A DNA stretch of 64,000 nucleotides. It comes from Alphaproteobacteria bacterium. GTDB taxonomy: Bacteria > Pseudomonadota > Alphaproteobacteria > Micavibrionales > Micavibrionaceae. The DNA is taken from the NCBI GenBank assembly GCA_021775955.1, contig JAJFGU010000004.1, forward strand, positions 62,001 to 126,000, in the 5' to 3' direction. Of this stretch, positions 6,980-16,077 are shown piece after piece (position 1 is the stretch's first letter; each line of letters starts with the position of its first letter). The notes under the pieces were generated by a model that saw only the letters and a list, made by a program, of their open reading frames with translations, had not been told where the DNA came from and did no database searches. The position numbers were made by a program, and so were the translations under genes.

Positions 6980-8787
6980 CCAGCTTTCACCTTCACATAG
7001 CTGCCGGGGGCGGGCTCGATTCCTTTGGCGGGCTGCCGAGCCGGGACTTTCGGGCCGGCATGGGTTTTGGCCCATTTTTGCCAGTGCGGCCACCAGGAGC
7101 CTTGATGCTCTTCTGCGCTTTCCAGCCATTGATCCGGATCAGCTGGCGCTTTATCGGCTGACCAGTAGTGGTACTTGTTTTTGCCCGGCGCATTGACCAC
7201 CCCGGCGATATGGCCCGATGCGGCGAGGGTAAAGGTTTTTGGCCCTGAAACTAGCTGCGTGCCCGCATAAGTCGCCCGCCACGGGGCGATATGATCTTCT
7301 TTGGTCGAGAGGAAATAGCTGGGCGTTTTGATTTTTCCGATATCAATCGGCGTGTCGCATAGCTCAATGCCGCCCGGTTTGGGCAGTAAATTTTCCTGAT
7401 ACATTTTGCGTAGGTAAAAGCTGTGCATCGAAGCGGGCATATTGGTAGAATCATCATTCCAATACAGCAGGTCAAAGGGGAAGGGCTCCTTGCCCATCAG
7501 ATAATTATTGACGACAAAAGACCAGATCAGATCATTGGCGCGCAAAAGGTTGAAGGTTCTTTGCAATTGTTTGGCTTCCAATATGCCTTTTTCTTTCATC
7601 TCTTCTTCGAGCCCGGTGAGCTGCGCCTCATCCATGAACAGCTTCATATCGCCGGAGTCTTCAAAATCAATCAGGGTCGTCAGGAAGGTGGCCGAGGCGA
7701 TCTTGCCGGGTTGTTTTTTTTCTTCCAGATAGGCCAGCGCCGTGGCCAGTAGCGTACCCCCGAGGCAATAGCCAATGACGTTACAATCGGGCTCGCCGGT
7801 GATTTTTTTGATTTGTTCCAGCGGATCAAGGACACCTTCTTGCATATAATCTTCGAAATGTTTTTTCGTGAGCTTGCTGTTCGGGTTAACCCAGGATATA
7901 GCAAAAACCGTGTGACCTTGATCGACCAGCCACTTGATCAGGGAGTTGTCCGGGCGCAGGTCGAGAATATAATATTTATTAATCCAGGGCGAAATGACCA
8001 GAAGTGGTTTTTTAAACACCTGCTTTGTCGTCGGCGCGTATTGGATGAGCTGCATCAAATCATTTTGGTAGACGACCTGCCCTTTGGTGACGGCAATATT
8101 TTCACCAAGTGTGAAAGCCTCGTAGTCGGTGGTGCTGATTTGCAATTCACCTTCGCCGCGCTCGAGGTCTTCAATCAGGTTCTCCAGCCCGCGCACCAGG
8201 TTAGCACCGCCGGTTTTTATAGTTTCATTGATAACTTCCGGATTGGTCATGATGAAATTGGTGGGCGATATGGCGCCGGCAAAGAGCTGGGTATAAAAAT
8301 CAAGCTTTTTCCGCTCTAATTCGTCCAGGCCTTTTGCTTCGGCGACACTCTTTTTCATCCATTCGCATGTCAGGAGATAGGATTGTTTGATAAAATCGAA
8401 TAGTGCGCTTTCCTGCCATTCTTCGCCGCGAAAGCGACGGTCGCCTTTTTCGGTCTCGATAACGGCGTTGTCTGAGGGCGCGCCAAGAAATTTAAAAGTG
8501 CTTTGCTGGCATAATTGTGTCCAGTTCTGCATGAATTCATTTTGCAACTGCCAGAATTGTTGCGGGTTTGTCATGGTCCGGTGCAGCAGCTCCATGTATG
8601 TTTTGCTGATATTCATGGGGTCCATGGATTTGTTTGTTAAGTCCTGACTGTAATGTTTGAAAGATTTTTCGAAGAGCGGCAAAGCACGGCTATAGGCATC
8701 CATAAGCGCCGTGCTGAGCGCAACAGGGTCCGGTAACTTGAAGTCTTCCGTCTCGTTGTTCGGTTTTTTGCGTGTTGACTGGGCCAT
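6976..8787 (-). CDS. phaC: class I poly(3-hydroxyalkanoate) synthase PhaC
   Basis: PhaC polymerises (R)-3-hydroxyacyl-CoA into storage polyester on intracellular granules. The 603-residue length fits class I. The lipase-like box GYCLGG has its nucleophile at Cys341, followed by Asp498 in STKEDH and His526 in ASGHIAG. The Asp-His spacing of 28 equals that of the Cupriavidus enzyme. The ATG at 8787 has AGGA upstream; the frame extends to 8841 without support. No phaA, phaB, phasin or phaR gene is in the window, so the monomer supply must be encoded elsewhere. Confidence 0.95.
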   Translation of the reverse strand: MAQSTRKKPNNETEDFKLPDPVALSTALMDAYSRALPLFEKSFKHYSQDLTNKSMDPMNISKTYMELLHRTMTNPQQFWQLQNEFMQNWTQLCQQSTFKFLGAPSDNAVIETEKGDRRFRGEEWQESALFDFIKQSYLLTCEWMKKSVAEAKGLDELERKKLDFYTQLFAGAISPTNFIMTNPEVINETIKTGGANLVRGLENLIEDLERGEGELQISTTDYEAFTLGENIAVTKGQVVYQNDLMQLIQYAPTTKQVFKKPLLVISPWINKYYILDLRPDNSLIKWLVDQGHTVFAISWVNPNSKLTKKHFEDYMQEGVLDPLEQIKKITGEPDCNVIGYCLGGTLLATALAYLEEKKQPGKIASATFLTTLIDFEDSGDMKLFMDEAQLTGLEEEMKEKGILEAKQLQRTFNLLRANDLIWSFVVNNYLMGKEPFPFDLLYWNDDSTNMPASMHSFYLRKMYQENLLPKPGGIELCDTPIDIGKIKTPSYFLSTKEDHIAPWRATYAGTQLVSGPKTFTLAASGHIAGVVNAPGKNKYHYWSADKAPADPDQWLESAEEHQGSWWPHWQKWAKTHAGPKVPARQPAKGIEPAPGSYVKVKAG

Positions 8788-8951
8788 TTTATCCACGTCC
8801 TGGGGGGTGAGTGGTACGCAGAGCCATGCAATCTGGCGCAAAAGCGTTGAAAAAGCAACAAAAACAACTGTGTTTAACTCTGTGGCGGAGCTTGAATAGG
8901 GTTTGGATCAAATTTACTATTGTTACATGTCTCGAATCGCGGGGGTCACTT

Positions 8952-9824
8952 TTGAAATTACTTAGATTATTGCTTGTTTTTGCGTTCCTTTTGCCGGGAT
9001 GCGCTTCTGTGGAGCCGGAAGCGCTCGCGCTGGACGAAGAGGCGCCAGAAGAAGAGCGCATTGTTATTGATTTGAAAGAGGGTATCGAGCAGGAGGCGAT
9101 AGCCGCGCCGGAAATCGAAATGGCCCCGGCGGCTGAAGTGAACCTTGATAGCCTGACCGCACTGGCCAGTACGATGTCGAGCGGCAATGTGCAGGTTTAT
9201 TCGCTTGATGGTGATGTGACCGAGCCGATCCTGAAAAAACCTGTGCGGCCACGGTTCAAGGAGGTTCCAAGGGAGGGTTATGCCCTGGGCAATATTGCCA
9301 ATAATTCCAATGTAGAGATTATTCCCCTGGATAACCGGATGGCGGAAGCTCTGAATTTGCCAGGGGCCGAGGCGACGATGCGGGCGTGGAAATCTGACTC
9401 CCCGGATTTGGAGCCGCTTGGAGATGAGCCTCAGGGTGGTTTTGTTGATGTCCAGGTGCCGGGCCATAAGGGTATCAGGATTTATTTCGATCATGACTCT
9501 TTTATTCTGGATGAAGGCAAGAAGGGCGCTATTGCGACAGCCGCAGAGAAATACAGGCCTGCGCCGGGTTCTTATATAAATGTCGAAGGCCATGCCAGTG
9601 TCACGGCAAATATCAAAGACCCCATGCAGCGCAAAGTGGTGAACTTAAAAGTTTCCATGGATCGGGCCTTTGCGGTGGCGCGTGCTTTGATGGAAAAAGG
9701 CGTTCCGGCCGAAATGATCAAGGCTGTGGGCTGGGGTGAGGTCAAGCCGTCCGGCCCTGTTAACGGGATGGACGCAGAATCTGCCAGCCGCAGGGTTGAA
9801 ATTTTCCCCGATCCCGTACAGTAA
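8952..9824 (+). CDS. OmpA-family outer-membrane lipoprotein
   Basis: The proposed start is a TTG at 8952, giving a lipoprotein signal of about 16 residues ending LLPG before Cys17. The product is about 290 residues. An acidic, Pro/Ala-rich middle is followed by a C-terminal OmpA domain at about residues 175-285. That domain begins IRIYFDHDSFILDEGKK, continues with VEGHAS and closes with SRRVEIF. It probably binds peptidoglycan and ties it to the outer membrane. The frame is open back to 8811, but the lipobox fixes the N terminus near 8952. The hom gene starts eight bases after the stop codon. Confidence 0.85.
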   Translation: MKLLRLLLVFAFLLPGCASVEPEALALDEEAPEEERIVIDLKEGIEQEAIAAPEIEMAPAAEVNLDSLTALASTMSSGNVQVYSLDGDVTEPILKKPVRPRFKEVPREGYALGNIANNSNVEIIPLDNRMAEALNLPGAEATMRAWKSDSPDLEPLGDEPQGGFVDVQVPGHKGIRIYFDHDSFILDEGKKGAIATAAEKYRPAPGSYINVEGHASVTANIKDPMQRKVVNLKVSMDRAFAVARALMEKGVPAEMIKAVGWGEVKPSGPVNGMDAESASRRVEIFPDPVQ

Positions 9825-9831
9825 TGTCCTT

Positions 9832-10992
9832 ATGAAACCTTTTCGTATAGCCATAGCAGGGCTCGGTACCGTTGGTGCGGGTGTTGTTGAGACGCTGCAG
9901 ACCAACGCGGAGCTGATCACCGCGCGTGCGGGGCGGCCCATTGAAATCGCCGCTATTTGCGATCGTGACCAAGACAGTGACCGCGGTGTTGATCTTTCCG
10001 GCTATGAATGGGCCGGAGATGCGCATGGGCTGTGCGATATGGACGGGCTGGATGCGATTGTCGAGCTGATCGGCGGATCGGAAGGCATTGCCTATGACCT
10101 GGCCAAAGCCGCGCTTGGCAAAGGCGTTTCTATCGTCACGGCGAATAAGGCGCTGCTCGCCCATCACGGGTTGGAGCTTGCGGCGCTGGCGGAGAAAAAT
10201 GGTGCGAAACTGGGTTATGAAGCAGCCGTGGCAGGCGGTATCCCGATTATCAAGGCGCTCCGTGAGGGGTTGGCGGGCAATGAGATCAGCTGCATCTACG
10301 GCATTTTAAACGGCACCTGTAATTATATCCTGACCGAGATGCGCGAGACCGGTGCGGATTTTGATGATGTTCTCAAGGAAGCGCAGGAAAAGGGCTATGC
10401 CGAGGCCGACCCGTCCTTTGATGTGGACGGGGTGGATACGGCGCATAAATTATGCCTGCTGACCTCGCTGGCTTTCGGGGTGAAGCCGGACTTCAAAGCG
10501 CTTTCGACAAAAGGCATTCGCGAGATTACGATTGCCGATATCAAAGCGGCGGGAGGTTTCGGGTGTAAAATCAAACTACTCGGCATTGCAAAGCGCCAGG
10601 GCGGCAAAATTTCCCAGAGCGTGGAGCCGTGTCTGGTTCCGGTCGAAAGCGCGCTTGGCGGGGTGGAAGATTCCTATAACGCCGTTTTTGTTGAAGGCAA
10701 TTTTGTTGAAAAAGTTTTGATGACCGGGCGCGGTGCGGGACGAAAGCCCACCGCATCGGCTGTGGTGGCCGATATCATCGATCTGGCTAAGGGGCTGGAT
10801 GAGCCGGTGTTTGGGGTTAGAACCGATAAACTTGCAGAGCCGGTTTGGGCCGATACCGGGGATATCAAGAGCCGTTATTATATCCGGGACGGTGAATCCA
10901 CGCAGATAACCGGGGAAATGGGGCAGGGTGAGCTTGAGGCTTTAACGGATAAGCTGGACTCCCCGTATACCATGCGGGTTGAGGACTTATAG
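9832..10992 (+). CDS. hom: homoserine dehydrogenase with a shortened ACT region
   Basis: The enzyme reduces aspartate semialdehyde to homoserine, the branch point to threonine and methionine. The Rossmann motif GLGTVGAG lies at residues 10-17. TANKALLA and the catalytic core with AVAGGIPII and GILNGTCNYILTEM follow, then DVDGVDTAHK. The start is the ATG at 9832; an open frame from 9736 overlaps the previous gene. The protein is 386 residues where alphaproteobacterial relatives are near 430. At the C terminus only a first strand (RYYIR) and the last helix and strand (ALTDKLD, then MRVE) of an ACT domain remain. The glpX and recJ genes follow, a common alphaproteobacterial order. Confidence 0.94.
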   Translation: MKPFRIAIAGLGTVGAGVVETLQTNAELITARAGRPIEIAAICDRDQDSDRGVDLSGYEWAGDAHGLCDMDGLDAIVELIGGSEGIAYDLAKAALGKGVSIVTANKALLAHHGLELAALAEKNGAKLGYEAAVAGGIPIIKALREGLAGNEISCIYGILNGTCNYILTEMRETGADFDDVLKEAQEKGYAEADPSFDVDGVDTAHKLCLLTSLAFGVKPDFKALSTKGIREITIADIKAAGGFGCKIKLLGIAKRQGGKISQSVEPCLVPVESALGGVEDSYNAVFVEGNFVEKVLMTGRGAGRKPTASAVVADIIDLAKGLDEPVFGVRTDKLAEPVWADTGDIKSRYYIRDGESTQITGEMGQGELEALTDKLDSPYTMRVEDL

Positions 10993-11041
10993 CCATAACA
11001 TAAAGCTTGATCCCGCGCTGATCCTTGTTTAGAGTAGCGCC

Positions 11042-12073
11042 ATGTCTTCTTCAGCAGCTCAGAAAGAACCGCCCTTGAACGATCAGACGAACGATCCTGA
11101 CACTTTTATGGACCGCAACCTTGCTCTTGAGGTGGTGCGCGTGACCGAGGCTGCGGCTCTGGCTGCGGCCAATCTGGTCGGGCGCGGCGATAAAGTCGCA
11201 GCGGATCAGGTGGCTGTTGATGCGATGCGCGATGCGCTGAACTCTCTGCATATTCAGGGCACGGTTGTTATTGGTGAAGGTGAGCGCGACGAAGCGCCGA
11301 TGCTTTATATCGGTGAAGAGGTCGGCGACGGCAAGGGTCCCAAGATCGATATTGCGCTTGATCCTCTGGAAGGCACCGATATTACCGCAGCTGGCGGGCC
11401 AAATGCGCTGGCCGTTGTTGCGATGACTGACGAAGGCGGGTTCCTCAATGCGCCGGATGTGTATATGGACAAGCTGGCGGTTGGCCCTGGCATTGATCCC
11501 AAGGTACTTGATCTTGATGCGCCGATTGGTGAGACGCTGGCAAAAATTGCCAAAGAAAAAGGCGGGCGCGTGAATGAGCTGACGGTTTGTATTCTCGACC
11601 GTCCGCGCCATGAAGAATTAATTAAAAATGTCCGTGAGGCGGGCGCACGGATTAACCTGATCGGCGACGGTGATGTCAGTGCGGTGATTGCCACGACTGA
11701 GCCGGATACCGGTATTGATGTTTATGTCGGCTCCGGCGGCGCGCCGGAAGGGGTTCTTGCTGCTGCCGCATTGCAGTGCATTGGTGGTTCAATTTTGACG
11801 CGTTTGCTCTTTCGTAATGATGATGAAAGGGGCCGTGCCGAAAAATGGGGCATTACTGATCTCAACCGTATTTATGCCACTGACGATCTGGCCAAGGGCG
11901 ACAATGTGATGTTTGCGGCCACCGGTGTGACAGACGGCAGCATGCTGCGCGGTGTGCGCAAGTTCCCGGGCGGAGCCAAGACGTCTTCACTGATTATGCG
12001 TTCCAAATCCGGCACAGTGCGCCGCGTTGAGGCGACGCATAACTTAAAGCGCAAAACCTGGGTTAATTTTTAA
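11042..12073 (+). CDS. glpX: class II fructose-1,6-bisphosphatase GlpX
   Basis: GlpX removes the 1-phosphate of fructose 1,6-bisphosphate in gluconeogenesis. The 343-residue length fits. The metal and substrate motifs are visible: VVIGEGERDEAPMLY, then DPLEGTD, and later GSGGAPEGVLAAAALQCIGG. The ATG at 11042 starts a short polar leader of about 20 residues before the conserved MDRNLALEVVRVTEAAALAA block, so the ATG at 11108 is an alternative. The gene lies 49 bases after hom and 28 before recJ and is probably in their operon. Confidence 0.95.
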   Translation: MSSSAAQKEPPLNDQTNDPDTFMDRNLALEVVRVTEAAALAAANLVGRGDKVAADQVAVDAMRDALNSLHIQGTVVIGEGERDEAPMLYIGEEVGDGKGPKIDIALDPLEGTDITAAGGPNALAVVAMTDEGGFLNAPDVYMDKLAVGPGIDPKVLDLDAPIGETLAKIAKEKGGRVNELTVCILDRPRHEELIKNVREAGARINLIGDGDVSAVIATTEPDTGIDVYVGSGGAPEGVLAAAALQCIGGSILTRLLFRNDDERGRAEKWGITDLNRIYATDDLAKGDNVMFAATGVTDGSMLRGVRKFPGGAKTSSLIMRSKSGTVRRVEATHNLKRKTWVNF

Positions 12074-12101
12074 TCCATAAGTCCATTTTAGGCCATAAAC
12101 T

Positions 12102-13910
12102 ATGAGCCCTATTCTTGATGTTGAACAATCGCTGATGTTGTCCCGCTGGGTGATGGCGGAGGTTGATACCGATGCGGTCGAGCGTATTATGCGCCGCCAT
12201 GATCTGCCGGAAGCGGTAGCGCGGCTTTTGATTGGCCGGGGCGTGCCGGAAGAAGGGATCGAAAGCTTTCTCAATCCAACTTTGAAGAATGATTTTCCTG
12301 ACCCGTTTTTAATGGCGGGGATAGAGGAGATGGCCGGCGATATAGCTCGCGCCATTGCCGATAAGCGCTCTATCGCGGTCTTTGGTGATTTTGATGTTGA
12401 TGGCGCAACCTCTTCGGCGCTGCTGCATCGCTTTTTTAAGCATTTCGATCTGGAGGTGCCGTTTTATATTCCTGACCGTTTATCTGAAGGCTATGGCCCC
12501 AATCTCGAGGCACTGAAGAAGCTCAAAGGTGACGGAGCGGAAATCGTTATCATGGTCGATTGCGGTACAACGGCGTTTGAGACGGTGCAGCAGGGCCGTG
12601 ATCTCGGGCTGGAGATTATTATTCTCGATCATCATGAAGCAGAAGAAAAACTTCCCGCCGCCAACCACGTGATTAATCCCAAGTGTCAGGATGATACGTC
12701 GGGGCTGGATATGCTGGCTGCAGTTGGCGTTTGTTTTATGGCTTGTGTGGCGATCAATAATAAATTGCGCGAGCAGGGCTATTTTCAGGATAAGGAAGAG
12801 CCGCTACTGAAAGACTGGCTCGATATTGTCGCGCTGGGCACGGTGTGTGACATGGTGCCGCTGACGCATGTGAACCGTCTTTTGGTGCGCGCCGGATTGT
12901 CGGGGGTTCAAAATACGGGGATCAAGGCGCTTATGGATGTGGCCGGGACAGAGCCGCCGATGACCACATATGCTTGTGGTTTTGTTTTGGGTCCGCGGAT
13001 CAATGCCGGGTCACGGGTGCACCAGGCTGACCTCGGGGCGAGACTGCTTTCCACGGATGATGCGGAGGAGGCCAAGAACATCGCCTGGACGCTGAATGAC
13101 TGCAACGACAAGCGCAAGGCCATTCAGGAAACCATGGAGCGCGAGGCGATTGAGATGGTCGAAGCGCAAGGTCTGGATCAAAGCCCAGTGATCATTGTCG
13201 GGGATGAGAGCTGGCATGCGGGGTTGTCGGGACTGGTGGCGGGTCGGCTCAAGGAGAAATACAACAAGCCCGCGATTGTTGTCACCTATGCCGCGGATAT
13301 GGACGGTGTTGTAACCGGGCGCGGATCGGGGCGCAGCGTTCCCGGCATTCATATCGCACAGGCTTTTATTGATGCGCGCAATGAGGGGCTGATTGAAAAA
13401 GGCGGCGGTCATGCGATGGCGGGTGGCTTTACGCTCGCGCCGGATAGACTGGCAGCGTTTGAGGGGTTTTTGCAGGCTCACATTGCACGGCAAGCGGAAA
13501 ATATCAGCGGCAATGTGGAGACGTCTATAGATGCTATGATGTCTGTTCAGGGTGTGCGCACTGATTTTATTCGTCTGTTGCAGGATCATGTCGGGCCGTT
13601 TGGGCAGGAACATCCGGAGCCGCTGGTGGCGCTCAGCAATGTTCGCATTCAAAGCGCCGATGTGGTCGGGCAGGCTCATATAAGAGTGCTGATCGGTGAT
13701 TGGGAAGGCGGCGGCAGATTAAAGGCTATGGCGTTTCGCGCTGTGGGTACTCCGCTGGGTGATGCATTGCTCAAACAGGGGCGGCAGCCATTTCATCTGC
13801 TGGGTCATTTGAAGATCAATAGCTGGCAGGGTCGGGAGACACCCGAGATGCACATTAAAGACGCGGCCTTTGCACAAGCCGGAGAAGCTGTGCAAAGACA
13901 AAGCGCATAA
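12102..13910 (+). CDS. recJ: single-stranded-DNA-specific exonuclease RecJ
   Basis: RecJ degrades single-stranded DNA 5' to 3' in recombination and repair. The 602-residue protein has the DHH-family motifs in order: FGDFDVDGATSSALL (motif I), the DCGT block, ILDHHEAEE (the DHH motif), and GTVCDMVPL. The DHHA1 part follows with GRGSGRSVPGIHI and GGGHAMAGGFTL. A C-terminal OB-like domain covers about the last 120 residues. It ends the hom-glpX-recJ series and is convergent with the next gene. Confidence 0.95.
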   Translation: MSPILDVEQSLMLSRWVMAEVDTDAVERIMRRHDLPEAVARLLIGRGVPEEGIESFLNPTLKNDFPDPFLMAGIEEMAGDIARAIADKRSIAVFGDFDVDGATSSALLHRFFKHFDLEVPFYIPDRLSEGYGPNLEALKKLKGDGAEIVIMVDCGTTAFETVQQGRDLGLEIIILDHHEAEEKLPAANHVINPKCQDDTSGLDMLAAVGVCFMACVAINNKLREQGYFQDKEEPLLKDWLDIVALGTVCDMVPLTHVNRLLVRAGLSGVQNTGIKALMDVAGTEPPMTTYACGFVLGPRINAGSRVHQADLGARLLSTDDAEEAKNIAWTLNDCNDKRKAIQETMEREAIEMVEAQGLDQSPVIIVGDESWHAGLSGLVAGRLKEKYNKPAIVVTYAADMDGVVTGRGSGRSVPGIHIAQAFIDARNEGLIEKGGGHAMAGGFTLAPDRLAAFEGFLQAHIARQAENISGNVETSIDAMMSVQGVRTDFIRLLQDHVGPFGQEHPEPLVALSNVRIQSADVVGQAHIRVLIGDWEGGGRLKAMAFRAVGTPLGDALLKQGRQPFHLLGHLKINSWQGRETPEMHIKDAAFAQAGEAVQRQSA

Positions 13911-13920
13911 TTGTTTTATT

Positions 13921-14373
13921 CTAGAATTTCTTCAGAACTTTAACGCCGTCCGGAAGACTTGCCGCCTCCGCCGCTGAAACGACACCAAAAGCGCCTTCTT
14001 TACGGCTGACCTGGCGAAGAAGAATCCCTGCGGATCCGATCTCGCGTGGCCCGGTAGCACCGGTTTTGGATTTCTCCGAAGCCCAGTGGCTGTCGAGGTC
14101 GCTTTGAGACATTCCCAGTACAGTCGAAAGAAATGCTGCTTGCTCTGGGCTTCCAGCACTCCTTCCTAGAGGAACAGCAGAAGGTCCGCTGGACCAGGAG
14201 GTCTTTTTCTTTAAGTAGAGGTTTTTTAGTTCACTATCAACATTACCCCCGTCTGCAATGGAGTTGGCTGCGTTAACGACGATAGCAAAGCCTTCTGCAA
14301 AGGCGGGAGCCGTAAAGGTAAACGTAGCAACGGCCAGGAGGGTTAAGGCCAATATGTTTCTGAAAGTCTTCAT
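13921..14373 (-). CDS. short periplasmic phosphate-binding-like protein
   Basis: The 150-residue product begins with a signal peptide (MKTFRNILALTLLAVATFTF, cleavage after AFA). The mature part resembles the short PstS-like substrate-binding domain: FAIVVNAANS at the start, a LKNLYLKKKTSW segment and a closing KEGAFGVVSA stretch before VKVLKKF. Such small proteins often lie beside porins. The ATG at 14373 has AAAGGA upstream. It lies 28 bases after the porin gene on the same strand, so the pair is probably co-transcribed. The ligand cannot be read from the sequence. Confidence 0.75.
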   Translation of the reverse strand: MKTFRNILALTLLAVATFTFTAPAFAEGFAIVVNAANSIADGGNVDSELKNLYLKKKTSWSSGPSAVPLGRSAGSPEQAAFLSTVLGMSQSDLDSHWASEKSKTGATGPREIGSAGILLRQVSRKEGAFGVVSAAEAASLPDGVKVLKKF

Positions 14374-14401
14374 GATTATATCCTTTGTTCCTAATATCAG
14401 C

Positions 14402-15802
14402 CTAAAAACTGTACGTTGTAGAGAACTGTAAGATGTCCGCTTCTGCGCTACCCTGGGTTCCCGAAGATTCATATTCTCTCCTGGTTGCCGTCAGGCGTGT
14501 GCGTACATTTGGAATGGGCAGGTAGTTAACACCAACCATATGCTCCGTTACATCACCGAAGTTATCGGGAACAGCCGCGGTGCCATTGGCTCCATCATCA
14601 AGAAAATCATAGCGGTAAAACGCTACCCACTGGTCGTTCACACGCCAGGCAGGTTGGGTATAATACCCAAGGCGTCCCGGTACATCCTCTTCTTCCGTGG
14701 CAAACACCTCTGATTTCCAGAGAACCGGACCCTTGTCGACAAGAAGATCGGCACCAACCAAGTCATAGTCACCATCAACGCCCTCGGTACGGGAGCCGGT
14801 GGCAGCCTGGACACCGACCGTTACGCCCATTTCACCAAAATCATAAGCAACACGGCCACCGAATATCTCTTCTTCAATAGCGCCCTGTGCCGAGGCGGCA
14901 AAGGCATTATAGCTGAGTGTGTTGTCATCAAAGAAGAACTGGCCATGGGCCTGAAGTCCGGTTGTAAAGTTCGGGAACATGGTCTGTCCGCCAAACGGCC
15001 TCAGGAACAATGGTTGCTCCTGATCCAGCAAAGTGGCTGGAAAGTGCTCCTGGTTGATAATACCAAGAGGGGTAATCATCCGTCCCAATTTTGCGTTCAA
15101 CGCATCATCGTGTTTGTAATTAACCCAGGCAATGATTTGCGGTGTGCGGGTTCCGCCCGGCGATGCGGCCTCAATGACAAAATCAGGGTTGCGGCGTTCG
15201 CCGGCCTCGTTCAGCGTACCATCACCATCATCATCAAATGACACATTGCCTTCGCGTAGAAAGCCGCCGGCGAAGAATGCTGACCATTGCTCGTTCAGGT
15301 CGGCTCTGATGAGAAGTTCAAAATTCTGCCTGTTCCAGCCATGGGCGCTTCCATCCTCGCCATCTACATAAGTGTAGGCAGTATTCACAAAGCCACCGAT
15401 ATCGAAGTTCGAGGCGTCAAAGGCATTAACGATTGTCTCGCTGCCTGCGCGTTCATCAAGGTCGAAGACGGTTTCTTCAACATCGGCAACAACCATTTCC
15501 ACATCACTAAGGCGGCGTTCCAGATCAGCGTTGCTTCCTGCTGCCGGCTCCACTCGGGCAGCCCGCACGGCTGATATTTCGCTTTTGAGCGCGCTTATTT
15601 CTGTAGTTTTATCTTTTTTAAGGGCAGTGATTTCGTGCTTCATCTCCTGCATTTGTTCAGATTGCGTTTCGATAAGCGACATAGCCTTTTCAAGCGTTTT
15701 TTCTAGCTTCTTGAGCGTTGCGGCATCATTAGCAAATGCTGGTGTGCTCATCAGGCAGCCAACCAAAGCGGTTGTAACAAGGAATTTTCGTGTTTTTCTC
15801 AT
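14402..15802 (-). CDS. outer-membrane porin with an N-terminal coiled coil
   Basis: The 466-residue protein has a signal peptide (cleavage after TPAFA). A strongly predicted coiled coil follows at about residues 28-75 (KKLEKTLEKAMSLIETQSEQ and onward), then a beta-rich region of alternating residues and aromatic girdles. It ends STTYSF with a terminal phenylalanine, the signature recognised by the BAM complex. Coiled-coil-plus-barrel porins of this type include DcaP and phosphate-selective channels. Together with the phosphate-binding-like gene downstream this suggests anion uptake, which is an inference from context. Confidence 0.85.
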   Translation of the reverse strand: MRKTRKFLVTTALVGCLMSTPAFANDAATLKKLEKTLEKAMSLIETQSEQMQEMKHEITALKKDKTTEISALKSEISAVRAARVEPAAGSNADLERRLSDVEMVVADVEETVFDLDERAGSETIVNAFDASNFDIGGFVNTAYTYVDGEDGSAHGWNRQNFELLIRADLNEQWSAFFAGGFLREGNVSFDDDGDGTLNEAGERRNPDFVIEAASPGGTRTPQIIAWVNYKHDDALNAKLGRMITPLGIINQEHFPATLLDQEQPLFLRPFGGQTMFPNFTTGLQAHGQFFFDDNTLSYNAFAASAQGAIEEEIFGGRVAYDFGEMGVTVGVQAATGSRTEGVDGDYDLVGADLLVDKGPVLWKSEVFATEEEDVPGRLGYYTQPAWRVNDQWVAFYRYDFLDDGANGTAAVPDNFGDVTEHMVGVNYLPIPNVRTRLTATRREYESSGTQGSAEADILQFSTTYSF

Positions 15803-16077
15803 AATTTAGAACCTCACGCCCGGATATCTCCAAGGCTTTTAGCTTGTTTAAAGTGAAATAATTAAAAGAACTCAAAAAGGAATCTTGTAATTAACCTTTA
15901 AAAAAATCAGGGATCTTTACAAGGGGAACAAAAGAGTTATCCAGAGAACTTCGTAAAAAAAGTTTAAGAAATAGTAACGTATTGATGCTAAAGTCTAAGT
16001 CTGTTATCCCTAAATAATCAGGGTACTTTAGAGTGTTGAGTAGAATAACTGAACATCGAATAAAGCAAGGAATGCTA
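15803..16077. other. divergent regulatory region between porin and chemoreceptor
   Basis: These 275 bases separate two divergently transcribed genes and hold no supported gene. The stretch is AT-rich and must carry both promoters. I see no consensus pair of hexamers that can be called with confidence, and no Pho-box-like direct repeats that I could verify. Confidence 0.5.

Noticed and set aside
10992-11041. Frameshift as the cause of the short homoserine dehydrogenase
   Set aside because: Only 49 bases separate hom from glpX, too few for the missing ACT segment, and the last ACT residues are already present in frame.
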